A stretch of 6,456 nucleotides of DNA from Candidatus Dormiibacterota bacterium (GTDB taxonomy: Bacteria; Chloroflexota; Dormibacteria; Aeolococcales; Aeolococcaceae), in NCBI GenBank assembly GCA_019236085.1, contig JAFAJR010000304.1:1-6456 (forward strand). The letters are read 5' to 3'. Position 1 is the first letter of the stretch. Every line of letters starts with the position of its first letter. Below the pieces are notes generated by a model. That model saw only the letters and a list, made by a program, of their open reading frames with translations, did not search any database and was not told where the DNA came from. This document shows positions 1 through 5,949 of this stretch, piece by piece. The translations under genes and the position numbers were made by a program.

Positions 1-32
1 GCGCGCAGCAAGCTGGGCTTGGCGACAGTCAC
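1..32 (-). CDS. Start of a further downstream gene (partial at left edge, tentative)
   Basis: A GTG at 32-30 overlaps the GH9 stop TGA (31-29) as GTGA and opens a frame that stays open to the window edge, encoding MTVAKPSLLR. This matches the overlap style of the operon, so a co-translated next gene is plausible. No clear Shine-Dalgarno precedes it, and ten codons are too few to recognise a family. Confidence 0.35.
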   Translation of the reverse strand, partial: MTVAKPSLLR

Positions 33-1984
33 GGTGCCGGTGTGGCGACTTGCCAGGAGAAGGCGAGCGGCGATGCCACCGTGAGGTCCAGCGCGGGCTC
101 AACAGTCGACCACGACTGGACGTTGTCCTGGTACACGGCCGTCGCGCTGTTGAACTGCGCGAAGCGGTCCGAGCCGTTGGGCGGGCACGGCTTCATCCCG
201 GTCACGACCCCGGTGGCGGCGAACGAGTTCGGCCCCTCCACCGACGCCCCGGCGAGGATGGGCGGCTTGCCGTTCAGCGAGCCGGCCAGGTTCGTCACCT
301 GGTGCTGCATGCAGTCCGGGAACGTGCCGCCGTCGCCCACGATGAGCGACGTGCCCCAGGCGTTGGCGCCCAGGATGTTGCCCAGCTGGTCGGCGGCGTA
401 CCCCGCGAATTTGTCGCTGTGTGTCAGCCAGTCGTACTCGGACGCCATCACGGCAAGGCCCTCGCCGTGGCTGGTGGTGTCGAACTGGTCCCAGGCGAAG
501 CCGAAGCCGAAGGGATCGGCTGCGCTCTGGGCCCCTGCGTTGTCGAGCTGCTTCTCCAGGTCGGACAGCAGCTGGCCGCGGGTCACCTCGAGACCGGCGG
601 GGTCACCTGCACGCTGCAGCGCGCGGTACAGCTCGAAGTGCGCCAGGCCGCTGACGTCATAGAGGTTGAGCGTGTCGGCGGCGTCGTTGGGACCCGTGAT
701 GTAGGCGTGCGCCCAGTGCGCCGCGGCCTTCAGGTAGAACATCGCGTCGCGGTGCGGGAGTCCCGGCGGCGCCTGTCCCGAGGCCAGCGCGTCGTAGAGC
801 TCGGTCGCACCCCACTCCATGTCGTCGCGCCACTCCACCTCGGGGTAGAAGTCGTAGGCGATGGCCGTCTGGAGCTGGCCGGGGTTCGGGTTGGCCAGGT
901 CGTAGATGTGCTCCGCATCTGTGAGGCACTGCCGCGCCTGCGCCGGCTCCGTGGTCCGCTCGAGCTGGTAACAGAGCGCGAAGTCCGCGGCCAGCCGCCC
1001 GGCGAGGTTGGGGCTGATCAACGAGCCCGGCGGCCCGGCGCGGAACACGGGGCGGTTGCGGATGTAGCGGTCGGCGGGATCGTTTCCGCCATAGGTGTCA
1101 TCAGCCTGCGGCAGCCGCCAGATGTCGTGGTCGCCGGTAATCGCGTCGTTGCCCTCAGCGATGCCGACCTCGATGTACAGCGTGCGTGTGCTGTCGTCCC
1201 ACATACGGCTGAGGAAGTCCAGCCCGAACGCTGCCTCTGCTGTGTAGTTGGACGTCGCCGAGCCCTGGCCCATCTGGGCCGGGAAGTCGCGCACGCCTGT
1301 CTCCATCATGGCGACCACGTAGCTGTCGGTCTCGACGAACTTCAGGTAGTCGCCTGCGTCCCACCAGGCACCTGAGGCGTCGATGCGCTTGCCCAGCGGC
1401 GTGAGGTCGCCGGAGAAGCCGTCATTGCTGTTGATCGCTGGGATGAGGTAGGTCATGGCGTCGGCGTCGTTGAGGTGCGCCGGCGCGGTGCGCAGCGCAG
1501 AGGGGATGAAGTCGGCGCCGTCACGCTCGTTCTCGTAGAAGGACAGCGAGTTGGCCAGCGCCGCTGCGTAGATGTGATCCGGTGTGTCCACCCGGAACGC
1601 CACCGAGGTGGCGCCGCCGCTGCCGGGGACGACCACCCGATAGGTCCCGGCGCGCTCGAAGCCGCTGAAGTCCAGGGCGTAGACGTGCTGGTAGGTGGCG
1701 CTCCAGGAGCCGGCGTCAGGACCGACCGGCGCGGAGTAGACGACTGTGTGGCCGGACGTTTCGATATCGAAGCGATGCGCGGTGACCGGGTTCGCCGACA
1801 TGAGGTAGGCGCGCTTCGCGCCCTCGATGGCATAGCCGAGCTGGTCGACCCTCACCTCGGAAGCCCCGGACGAGGCTGCCGCCGGGTGTCCAGCCAGCAC
1901 ACCCGGGACCAGCCCAAGGCAGCCGAGCGCAGCCGCCAGCACCAGCCGGCCCCGGCGCGAGTGACGAAACCACCTGCTCGACAT
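29..1984 (-). CDS. Secreted glycoside hydrolase family 9 enzyme with N-terminal Ig-like domain
   Basis: This 651-residue protein is an inverting beta-glycosidase of family GH9, most of whose members are endoglucanases. A signal peptide covers about residues 1-37: basic WFRHSRRGR, hydrophobic LVLAAALGCLGLVPGVLA, then a likely cut near HPAAA/SSG. SRRGR is only Tat-like. A CelD_N Ig-like domain follows (about 43-132, starting VRVDQLGY, with FERAGTYRVVV at 109-119). The (alpha/alpha)6 catalytic domain runs from about 137 to 645. GAWWDAGDYLKFVETDSY (205-222) carries the paired aspartates D209 and D212. ILGANAWGTSLIVG (537-550) matches ILGdNPxGxSyvvG, and VEGPN (582-586) matches GGPN. The usual PHHR segment is replaced by DCMQHQ (557-562), and the acid Glu is most likely E629 in STVEPALDL, where NEVAIdyN is usual. 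I see no carbohydrate-binding module, dockerin or cell-wall anchor. The gene follows the transporter by 15 nt, consistent with feeding it oligosaccharides. The family call is firm; the substrate is unknown. Confidence 0.92.
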   Translation of the reverse strand: MSSRWFRHSRRGRLVLAAALGCLGLVPGVLAGHPAAASSGASEVRVDQLGYAIEGAKRAYLMSANPVTAHRFDIETSGHTVVYSAPVGPDAGSWSATYQHVYALDFSGFERAGTYRVVVPGSGGATSVAFRVDTPDHIYAAALANSLSFYENERDGADFIPSALRTAPAHLNDADAMTYLIPAINSNDGFSGDLTPLGKRIDASGAWWDAGDYLKFVETDSYVVAMMETGVRDFPAQMGQGSATSNYTAEAAFGLDFLSRMWDDSTRTLYIEVGIAEGNDAITGDHDIWRLPQADDTYGGNDPADRYIRNRPVFRAGPPGSLISPNLAGRLAADFALCYQLERTTEPAQARQCLTDAEHIYDLANPNPGQLQTAIAYDFYPEVEWRDDMEWGATELYDALASGQAPPGLPHRDAMFYLKAAAHWAHAYITGPNDAADTLNLYDVSGLAHFELYRALQRAGDPAGLEVTRGQLLSDLEKQLDNAGAQSAADPFGFGFAWDQFDTTSHGEGLAVMASEYDWLTHSDKFAGYAADQLGNILGANAWGTSLIVGDGGTFPDCMQHQVTNLAGSLNGKPPILAGASVEGPNSFAATGVVTGMKPCPPNGSDRFAQFNSATAVYQDNVQSWSTVEPALDLTVASPLAFSWQVATPAP

Positions 1985-2005
1985 GGTTAGGGATTCTTCC
2001 TAACC
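1985..2005 (-). promoter_or_regulatory. Perfect inverted repeat covering the GH9 ribosome binding site
   Basis: In the mRNA sense GGTTAGG and CCTAACC are perfect 7-bp complements around the 7-nt loop AAGAATC. The 3' arm ends directly against the GH9 ATG. The likely Shine-Dalgarno AGGAAG (2001-1996) is split between the 5' arm and the loop, and the TAG stop of the DppF-like gene is in the 5' arm. A ribosome terminating there would open the stem, so the layout suggests a translational-coupling switch. There is no U-tract, which argues against an intrinsic terminator. A DNA operator for a repressor is the other reading; it does not match the TGGGAGCGCTCCCA type of cellulase-regulator site. Confidence 0.5.
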
Positions 2006-3037
2006 GACCGCTGCGATGTCAAGGCTGCTCTCCGCCTCGGGCACCGCCACATGGCAGGCGGCCTCGTGCCCGGGGCCCATCGGCCGCGGCCGCGGCGTCA
2101 GCGTCGAACAGGTGTCGACAGCCAGGGGGCAGCGCCAGCGAAAGCGGCAACCCTCACCCGGATCGATCACCCGGGGTGGCTCGCCCGTGTCAGACGAGAC
2201 CGCCACGGCACGGTCCTTCGGATCCGCCACAGCTGACAACAGCAGCTGCGTGTACGGGTGTTTCGGCCGGCCCAGCACCACCTCCGTGGGGCCGCTCTCC
2301 ACCGCGTGCCCTGCATACATCACCACGATGCGGTCAGCCACGTAGCGAGCGCTGGCGATGTCGTGCGTGATGTAAAGGATCGATACGCCCTGTTCGTCGC
2401 GCAGTCTCGTGAGGATGTTGAGAATCCCCGCGCGGATTGACACATCGAGCATCGACACGGGTTCGTCGGCCAGGATGAGCTTGGGGCCGAGCGCGAGCGC
2501 GGCGGCGAAGCCGACTCGCTGCCGCTGGCCGCCACTCATCTCGTAGGGAAACTTGCGCAGCATGTCGGCCGCGGGTGTCAGGCCCACCGTCTCGAAGACG
2601 CGCACCGCTTCCTGGTGCCGCTGCGCCTTGCTCAGCTCGGGGCGGTGCAGCGCGAGGGTGCGGAGCACGCCATGCGACACGCGGAACACCGGGTTCATCG
2701 CGCTGTACGGATCCTGGAAGACCATCGGCACTTCGCCGCGGTACCGCAGCAGGTCGCGGCGACGGCGCAACCGCAGCACTGAGCGTCCGCGGTACACGAT
2801 GTCGCCGCGCGTCGGCGTGTACACCAGTGCGAGTAGCCGGGCCACGGTGGTCTTACCGCTGCCGCTCTCCCCCACCACCGCAACGATCTCGCGTTCGTGC
2901 ACTGTGAGATCCAGGTCGTCGACCGCGTGCAGCGAGCGTTTGGAGAAAAAGCCGCCCAGCTTGAAGTGTCGCGTCAGCCCGATCGTGCGCAGCAGCACGC
3001 CGGCGTCGTCGCGCGGCGCCGGATTCGTCGCGCTCAT
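2000..3037 (-). CDS. Opp/Dpp-family ABC transporter ATPase (DppF-like)
   Basis: This is the second cytoplasmic ATPase, which would pair with the DppD-like subunit. It has 345 residues from the ATG at 3037. After a short tail, LLRTIGLTRHFKLGGFFSKR (15-34) gives the OppF/DppF-type N-terminus. Motifs: Walker A GESGSGKTT (56-64), Q-loop Q108 in MVFQDPYSAMNP, signature MSGGQRQR (167-174), Walker B LILADEPVSMLD (187-198, E192), H-loop H225 in YITHDIASARYVADRI. The oligo_HPY region starts at HPYTQLLLSAV (260-270), with C297, C303, C310 and C328 spaced like those of its partner (x5, x6, x17). DEPVSMLDVSIR and ITHDIASARY are phrases I recall from the sugar-linked branch of this family; peptide-type OppF usually has DEPVSALD. 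The stop TAG lies in the 5' arm of a hairpin before the GH9 gene, 15 nt from its ATG. Confidence 0.95.
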   Translation of the reverse strand: MSATNPAPRDDAGVLLRTIGLTRHFKLGGFFSKRSLHAVDDLDLTVHEREIVAVVGESGSGKTTVARLLALVYTPTRGDIVYRGRSVLRLRRRRDLLRYRGEVPMVFQDPYSAMNPVFRVSHGVLRTLALHRPELSKAQRHQEAVRVFETVGLTPAADMLRKFPYEMSGGQRQRVGFAAALALGPKLILADEPVSMLDVSIRAGILNILTRLRDEQGVSILYITHDIASARYVADRIVVMYAGHAVESGPTEVVLGRPKHPYTQLLLSAVADPKDRAVAVSSDTGEPPRVIDPGEGCRFRWRCPLAVDTCSTLTPRPRPMGPGHEAACHVAVPEAESSLDIAAVG

Positions 3038-4011
3038 GCCGTGTCCTCGAGCGGCTGCTGATACAGCAGACAACGCACGTCGCTGTCGCCGATGTGGAAG
3101 AGCTCCGGTGCATCCACGCTGCACCGCGGCATCACCGCCGGACAGCGCGGATGGAAGCGGCAGCCCGACGGCGGCCGCGCCAGGTCCGGGGGCGAACCTG
3201 GAATACCCGCCAGCGTACGGCGTGGACCGCGGATCGAGGGGAAGGCGTCGAGCAAACCCCGGGTGTACGGATGCAGCGGGCTGCCGAACACCGAGTCGGT
3301 GCTGCCGATCTCGGCGACCTGGCCTGCGTACATCACCATCACGCGGTCCGAGTAGCGCCCCACCACCGACATGTCATGCGTCACGAAGAGCACGGCAAAG
3401 CCCAGCTCGCGCTGCAACTCCTTGATCTGCGTCATCAGCGAGCGCTGCGCCACCACGTCGAGCGCGGAGGTGGGCTCGTCCATGATCACCAGCTGGGGTG
3501 TGAACAACAGCGCCATGGCGATCATCGCCCGCTGCCGCATACCGCCGCTCAGCTGATGCGGATAGCTGTCGAGATGCACCGAGTCGATGCCGACCAGGCG
3601 CAGCACCTCTGCCGAGCGGTCGCGTACCGTGTCGTCATTGCGCATCCCGTGCGCCCGCATGGTGTCGGCGAACTGGGCAGCGATGCTCTTCATCGGGTTG
3701 AGCGCATTCATCGCGCTCTGCATCACAACTGAGAAATCACGCCAGCGGACACTGCGCAGGGTGCCCTCACCGAGTCGCACAAGGTCGGTGCCGCGGAACA
3801 GCACGGTGCCGGCGGTCAGCTCCGCAGGCGGCGACAGCAGCTGAGCGATGGCGAAAAGCATGGTTGACTTGCCGCAGCCCGACTCCCCCACCACACCGAG
3901 GAACTCGCCGGGCTGCAGCGAGAATGTGACGTCATCCACGGCGCGCACGTCGGCGTTGTCGCCGATGTAGTCGACAGTGAGGCCGCCGACCTCAAGCAGC
4001 GGCTGGGACAC
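3034..4011 (-). CDS. Opp/Dpp-family ABC transporter ATPase (DppD-like)
   Basis: This is one of two cytoplasmic ATPases that drive import. From the GTG at 4011 it has 325 residues starting VSQPLLEVGGLTVDY, the normal beginning of a nucleotide-binding domain. Motifs run in order: Walker A GESGCGKST (42-50), Q-loop Q98 in VVMQSAMNALNP, signature LSGGMRQR (154-161), Walker B LVIMDEPTSALD (174-185, catalytic E179) and H-loop H212. All catalytic residues are present. The C-terminal oligo_HPY domain begins at HPYTRGLLDAFP (247-258) and carries C284, C290, C297 and C314 (C-x5-C-x6-C-x16-C). Such cysteines are known to hold a [4Fe-4S] cluster in the mycobacterial Dpp ATPase. QSAMNALNP, in place of the QDPMTSLNP common in peptide transporters, is wording I associate with carbohydrate-linked members. 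The gene ends in an ATGA overlap with the next ATPase gene. Confidence 0.95.
   Translation of the reverse strand: MSQPLLEVGGLTVDYIGDNADVRAVDDVTFSLQPGEFLGVVGESGCGKSTMLFAIAQLLSPPAELTAGTVLFRGTDLVRLGEGTLRSVRWRDFSVVMQSAMNALNPMKSIAAQFADTMRAHGMRNDDTVRDRSAEVLRLVGIDSVHLDSYPHQLSGGMRQRAMIAMALLFTPQLVIMDEPTSALDVVAQRSLMTQIKELQRELGFAVLFVTHDMSVVGRYSDRVMVMYAGQVAEIGSTDSVFGSPLHPYTRGLLDAFPSIRGPRRTLAGIPGSPPDLARPPSGCRFHPRCPAVMPRCSVDAPELFHIGDSDVRCLLYQQPLEDTA
3044..3048 (-). promoter_or_regulatory. Ribosome binding site for the DppF-like gene
   Basis: GAGGA in the mRNA sense lies 6 nt before the ATG at 3037. That ATG overlaps the TGA of the DppD-like gene (ATGA, 3037-3034), an arrangement typical of termination-reinitiation coupling. 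It supports the ATG over an upstream GTG/ATG-like start at 3124 in the same frame, whose extra 29 residues are Arg-rich and lie wholly inside the previous gene. Confidence 0.7.
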
Positions 4012-4930
4012 GCCGCCTCCTTCGCACGGGGCGCAACGCGGGGTTGCCGATCTCATCGAACGCGTAGTTCACCAGTGCGAAGCCCGCGCCCATCAGCGCC
4101 ACCGCGGCGCCGGGCGCCAGCGCCCACCACGCGTTGCCTGCTTCCAGCGCGCCACCTTCCTGCGCGTAGTACAGCATCGTCCCCCAGGTGAGCTCGGTGC
4201 TGTTGCCGAGCCCGAGGAACTGCAAACCCGCGGCGAAGCCGACCACGAACACCGCCAACCCGAGGAAGGACGCGACCAGAAGCGACGTCATGGTCGGCAC
4301 GATCTCCACGAGAATGATGTACGAGACGCGTTCACCGCGCAGCCGCGCCGCGACCAGGAAGTCCCGAGCCCGCAGCGAGAGCGCCTGCGAGCGCAGCTGC
4401 CGCGCTTGGAACGCCCAGCTTGTCAGCGTGAGGACCACGATCATGGTGAACGAGCCAGGCGGCAGATAGGAGGCGAGCACGATGAGCAGCGGCAGCGTGG
4501 GCAGGATCAGGAACACGTCGGTGATCAATGACAACGTGCGGTCGGTGAAACCGCCGACGTATGCGGAGGTCACACCCACCACCATCGAGATCAGGGTGGC
4601 GATGGCGCTCACCACGACCGTGATGATCAGCGTGAGCCGCGTGCCATAGATGAGCTGCGCGAACACGTCCTGACCCAGCTGGGTTGTACCCAGCAGGTGC
4701 TGCGCCGAGGGGCCGAGGTCCTGGTCGTAGATTGCAGCGTTGGGGTCGTCGTGCGCGATCAGCCCGGGAAACGCGGCGGCGAACGCGAGGACTAGCAGGA
4801 TGACGAGGCCCGCGGTGGCCTTGCGGTTGCGCAGGACCGCCTGGGCGAAGCGTCCCAGGCTGCTGCCACGGCGCGGCGCGACGGCGGCGACAACCACAGC
4901 CGGTTCGGCGCTGATGCTCTGAATGGCCAC
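3992..4930 (-). CDS. Opp/Dpp-family ABC transporter permease (DppC-like)
   Basis: This is the second membrane subunit of the importer. With the GTG start at 4930 it has 312 residues. A cytoplasmic N-terminal tail with the OppC_N feature (LGRFAQAVLRNRKATAGLVI, 25-44) leads into helix 1 at about 38-58. The family hallmark HLLGTTQLGQDVFAQLIYGT is at 78-97 (compare LGTDxxGRDVxSRLxYGxR in relatives). More hydrophobic segments lie near 99-124, 134-155, 160-176, 213-240 and 267-290. The EAA loop is LRARDFLVAARLRGERVSYI at about 186-205, followed by EIVPTM. The segment FLGLGNSTELTWGTMLYYA at 238-256 matches the FLGLG...WG region of the family. The end ALRPVRRRRRVP is strongly basic and also encodes the ribosome binding site of the next gene. 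The start is 4 nt after the DppB-like stop, and the 3' end overlaps the DppD-like gene by 20 nt, so translation is probably coupled. Confidence 0.94.
   Translation of the reverse strand: MAIQSISAEPAVVVAAVAPRRGSSLGRFAQAVLRNRKATAGLVILLVLAFAAAFPGLIAHDDPNAAIYDQDLGPSAQHLLGTTQLGQDVFAQLIYGTRLTLIITVVVSAIATLISMVVGVTSAYVGGFTDRTLSLITDVFLILPTLPLLIVLASYLPPGSFTMIVVLTLTSWAFQARQLRSQALSLRARDFLVAARLRGERVSYIILVEIVPTMTSLLVASFLGLAVFVVGFAAGLQFLGLGNSTELTWGTMLYYAQEGGALEAGNAWWALAPGAAVALMGAGFALVNYAFDEIGNPALRPVRRRRRVPAAA
4016..4022 (-). promoter_or_regulatory. Ribosome binding site fixing the DppD-like start
   Basis: AAGGAGG in the mRNA sense lies 4 nt before the GTG at 4011, inside the 3' end of the DppC-like gene. 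It is a near-perfect anti-16S match with slightly short spacing. It favours the GTG over an ATG at 4056, which would add 15 residues (MRSATPRCAPCEGGG) unlike the start of ABC ATPases. Confidence 0.8.
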
Positions 4931-4934
4931 GCCG

Positions 4935-5906
4935 CTACGCCTCCCGGGTCCGCGGGTCCAGCGCCGCTGTCGCGAAATCGGCAAGCAGCACACAGATGAG
5001 GACTGCAAGCGTGTAGAAGAGAAACAGCGCCTGCATCAGCGGCAGGTCGTGGTCTGTGGTGCTCGTGTAGAAGAGATAGCCGAGCCCCGGGTAGGAGAAC
5101 ACGTATTCCACCAGGATCGAGCCGCCCAGCACATACCCCAGCTGCATGGCGAACCCTGTGAGGTTGGGCAGGATTGCGTTGCGTGCCGCGTAGTCGACCA
5201 TGATCCGCCAGCTCGGCAGACCCTTGGCGCGACCCATCTTCACGTAGTCCTCGGCGAGCGTGGTGATCATGTTGTTGCGCATCGAGTAGATCCAAAGCCC
5301 GGCAGTGACGATGACCAGGCTCGCACCGGGCAGCACGGCATGCGCCAGCACATCGCCGATGAACTGCGGCGACAGCGACGGCGTCGCTCCGATGCTGTAG
5401 TTCGATTCCAGCGGCAGCCAGTTGAGCGTCACCGCAAACACGTAGATGAGAAGCAGGCCGACGAAGAACACGGGGAAGGTGGAGACGATGAACAGCAGCG
5501 GTGGCAACACGCCGTCAAGCCGGCCGCCGCGGCGCCACGCGCTGACGATGCCGACAAACGTCCCGGCGAGAAAGGCGAGCACAGTGGTCACGCCGACCAG
5601 CCCGAGCGTCCAGGGAAGCTTGCTCACTATGTCGGTGAGCACCGGCAGGCGCTGAGCCGTCAGGCCGAACTGGCCGGTAAAACAGTTGGCCAAATACTGG
5701 AAGTAGCTGACGATCACGTCCTGATGCACGTTGACGCCGAACTCGATCTCCAGCGCGTGCAGCGCCGCGGGGTTGACGCCGTGGAAGTTGGCGATGATCG
5801 CCTGCGCCTCGTTGCCCGGCATCACCCGCGGGATGATGAAGTTCACCGTGAGCGCGGCCCACAGGGTCACCAGGAAGAGGCCGAGCCGGCGGAGGACGTA
5901 CCTCAT
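4935..5906 (-). CDS. Opp/Dpp-family ABC transporter permease (DppB-like)
   Basis: This is a 323-residue inner-membrane permease of the DppB/OppB type, which pairs with a DppC-type partner to form the substrate channel. It starts with the family's usual N-terminus, MRYVLRRLGLFLVTLWAALT, whose first membrane helix spans about residues 8-26 and is followed by an extracytoplasmic domain with PGNEA at 30-34. Further hydrophobic segments lie near 100-122, 134-160, 188-207, 250-270 and 290-312, giving six in all. The cytoplasmic EAA loop that docks onto the ATPase is clear: EDYVKMGRAKGLPSWRI at 219-235, then ARNAILP. The C-terminus LDPRTREA matches the usual LDPR ending. Length is normal for the family. 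The ATG at 5906 is chosen because the protein begins exactly where family members do, although its ribosome binding site is poor (AGAGG about 15 nt away, in a possible hairpin). The stop lies 4 nt before the next permease start. Confidence 0.95.
   Translation of the reverse strand: MRYVLRRLGLFLVTLWAALTVNFIIPRVMPGNEAQAIIANFHGVNPAALHALEIEFGVNVHQDVIVSYFQYLANCFTGQFGLTAQRLPVLTDIVSKLPWTLGLVGVTTVLAFLAGTFVGIVSAWRRGGRLDGVLPPLLFIVSTFPVFFVGLLLIYVFAVTLNWLPLESNYSIGATPSLSPQFIGDVLAHAVLPGASLVIVTAGLWIYSMRNNMITTLAEDYVKMGRAKGLPSWRIMVDYAARNAILPNLTGFAMQLGYVLGGSILVEYVFSYPGLGYLFYTSTTDHDLPLMQALFLFYTLAVLICVLLADFATAALDPRTREA
4940..4945 (-). promoter_or_regulatory. Ribosome binding site fixing the DppC-like start
   Basis: GGGAGG in the mRNA sense sits 9 nt before a GTG at 4930. 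It lies within the last codons of the upstream permease gene. It supports the GTG over an ATG at 5008 in the same frame; the latter would add 26 residues (MQSSSVCCLPISRQRRWTRG...) that do not look like a permease N-terminus and would overlap the DppB-like gene by 74 nt. Confidence 0.8.
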
Positions 5907-5917
5907 CGCACGGCCGG

Positions 5918-5932
5918 CCGGCCTCTGGCCAG
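5918..5932 (-). promoter_or_regulatory. GC-rich stem-loop between binding-protein and permease genes
   Basis: In the mRNA sense, CTGGCC pairs with GGCCGG around an AGA loop (six pairs, one of them U-G). A perfect 12-bp palindrome, ggccggccggcc at 5912-5923, overlaps it and could form a competing fold. The element fills much of the 43-nt gap between the binding-protein stop and the first permease ATG. There is no U-tract after it, so it is not a typical intrinsic terminator. The only Shine-Dalgarno-like bases for the permease, AGAGG, lie in this hairpin about 15 nt from the ATG. In other binding-protein-dependent operons (malE-malF is the classic case) such hairpins stabilise the upstream message so that binding protein exceeds permease. 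That role here is inference. Confidence 0.4.
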
Positions 5933-5949
5933 TCGCATCAGGCTTTGGC

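Noticed and set aside
50..1375. Long plus-strand open frame (441 codons) opposite the GH9 gene
   Set aside because: It is antisense to a clearly conserved GH9 protein, and its Arg/Val/Gly-rich translation has no recognisable domain; long antisense frames are expected in high-GC coding DNA.
1912..1984. Lipobox (ALGC) or twin-arginine motif (SRRGRLV) in the GH9 signal peptide
   Set aside because: The cysteine lies in the middle of the hydrophobic core with Ala where Leu is usual, and the Tat-like motif has Arg in place of Phe; an ordinary Sec signal with a cut after the HPAAA region fits better.
1985..2005. Intrinsic terminator between the DppF-like and GH9 genes
   Set aside because: The stem is only moderately stable, is followed at once by the ATG, and has no run of U residues, so termination is unlikely.
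5903..5938. Possible 11-codon upstream reading frame (MRLARGRPAVR) ending in an overlap with the DppB-like ATG
   Set aside because: The stop overlaps the permease start in an appealing way, but no ribosome binding site precedes its ATG and a frame this short arises easily by chance.
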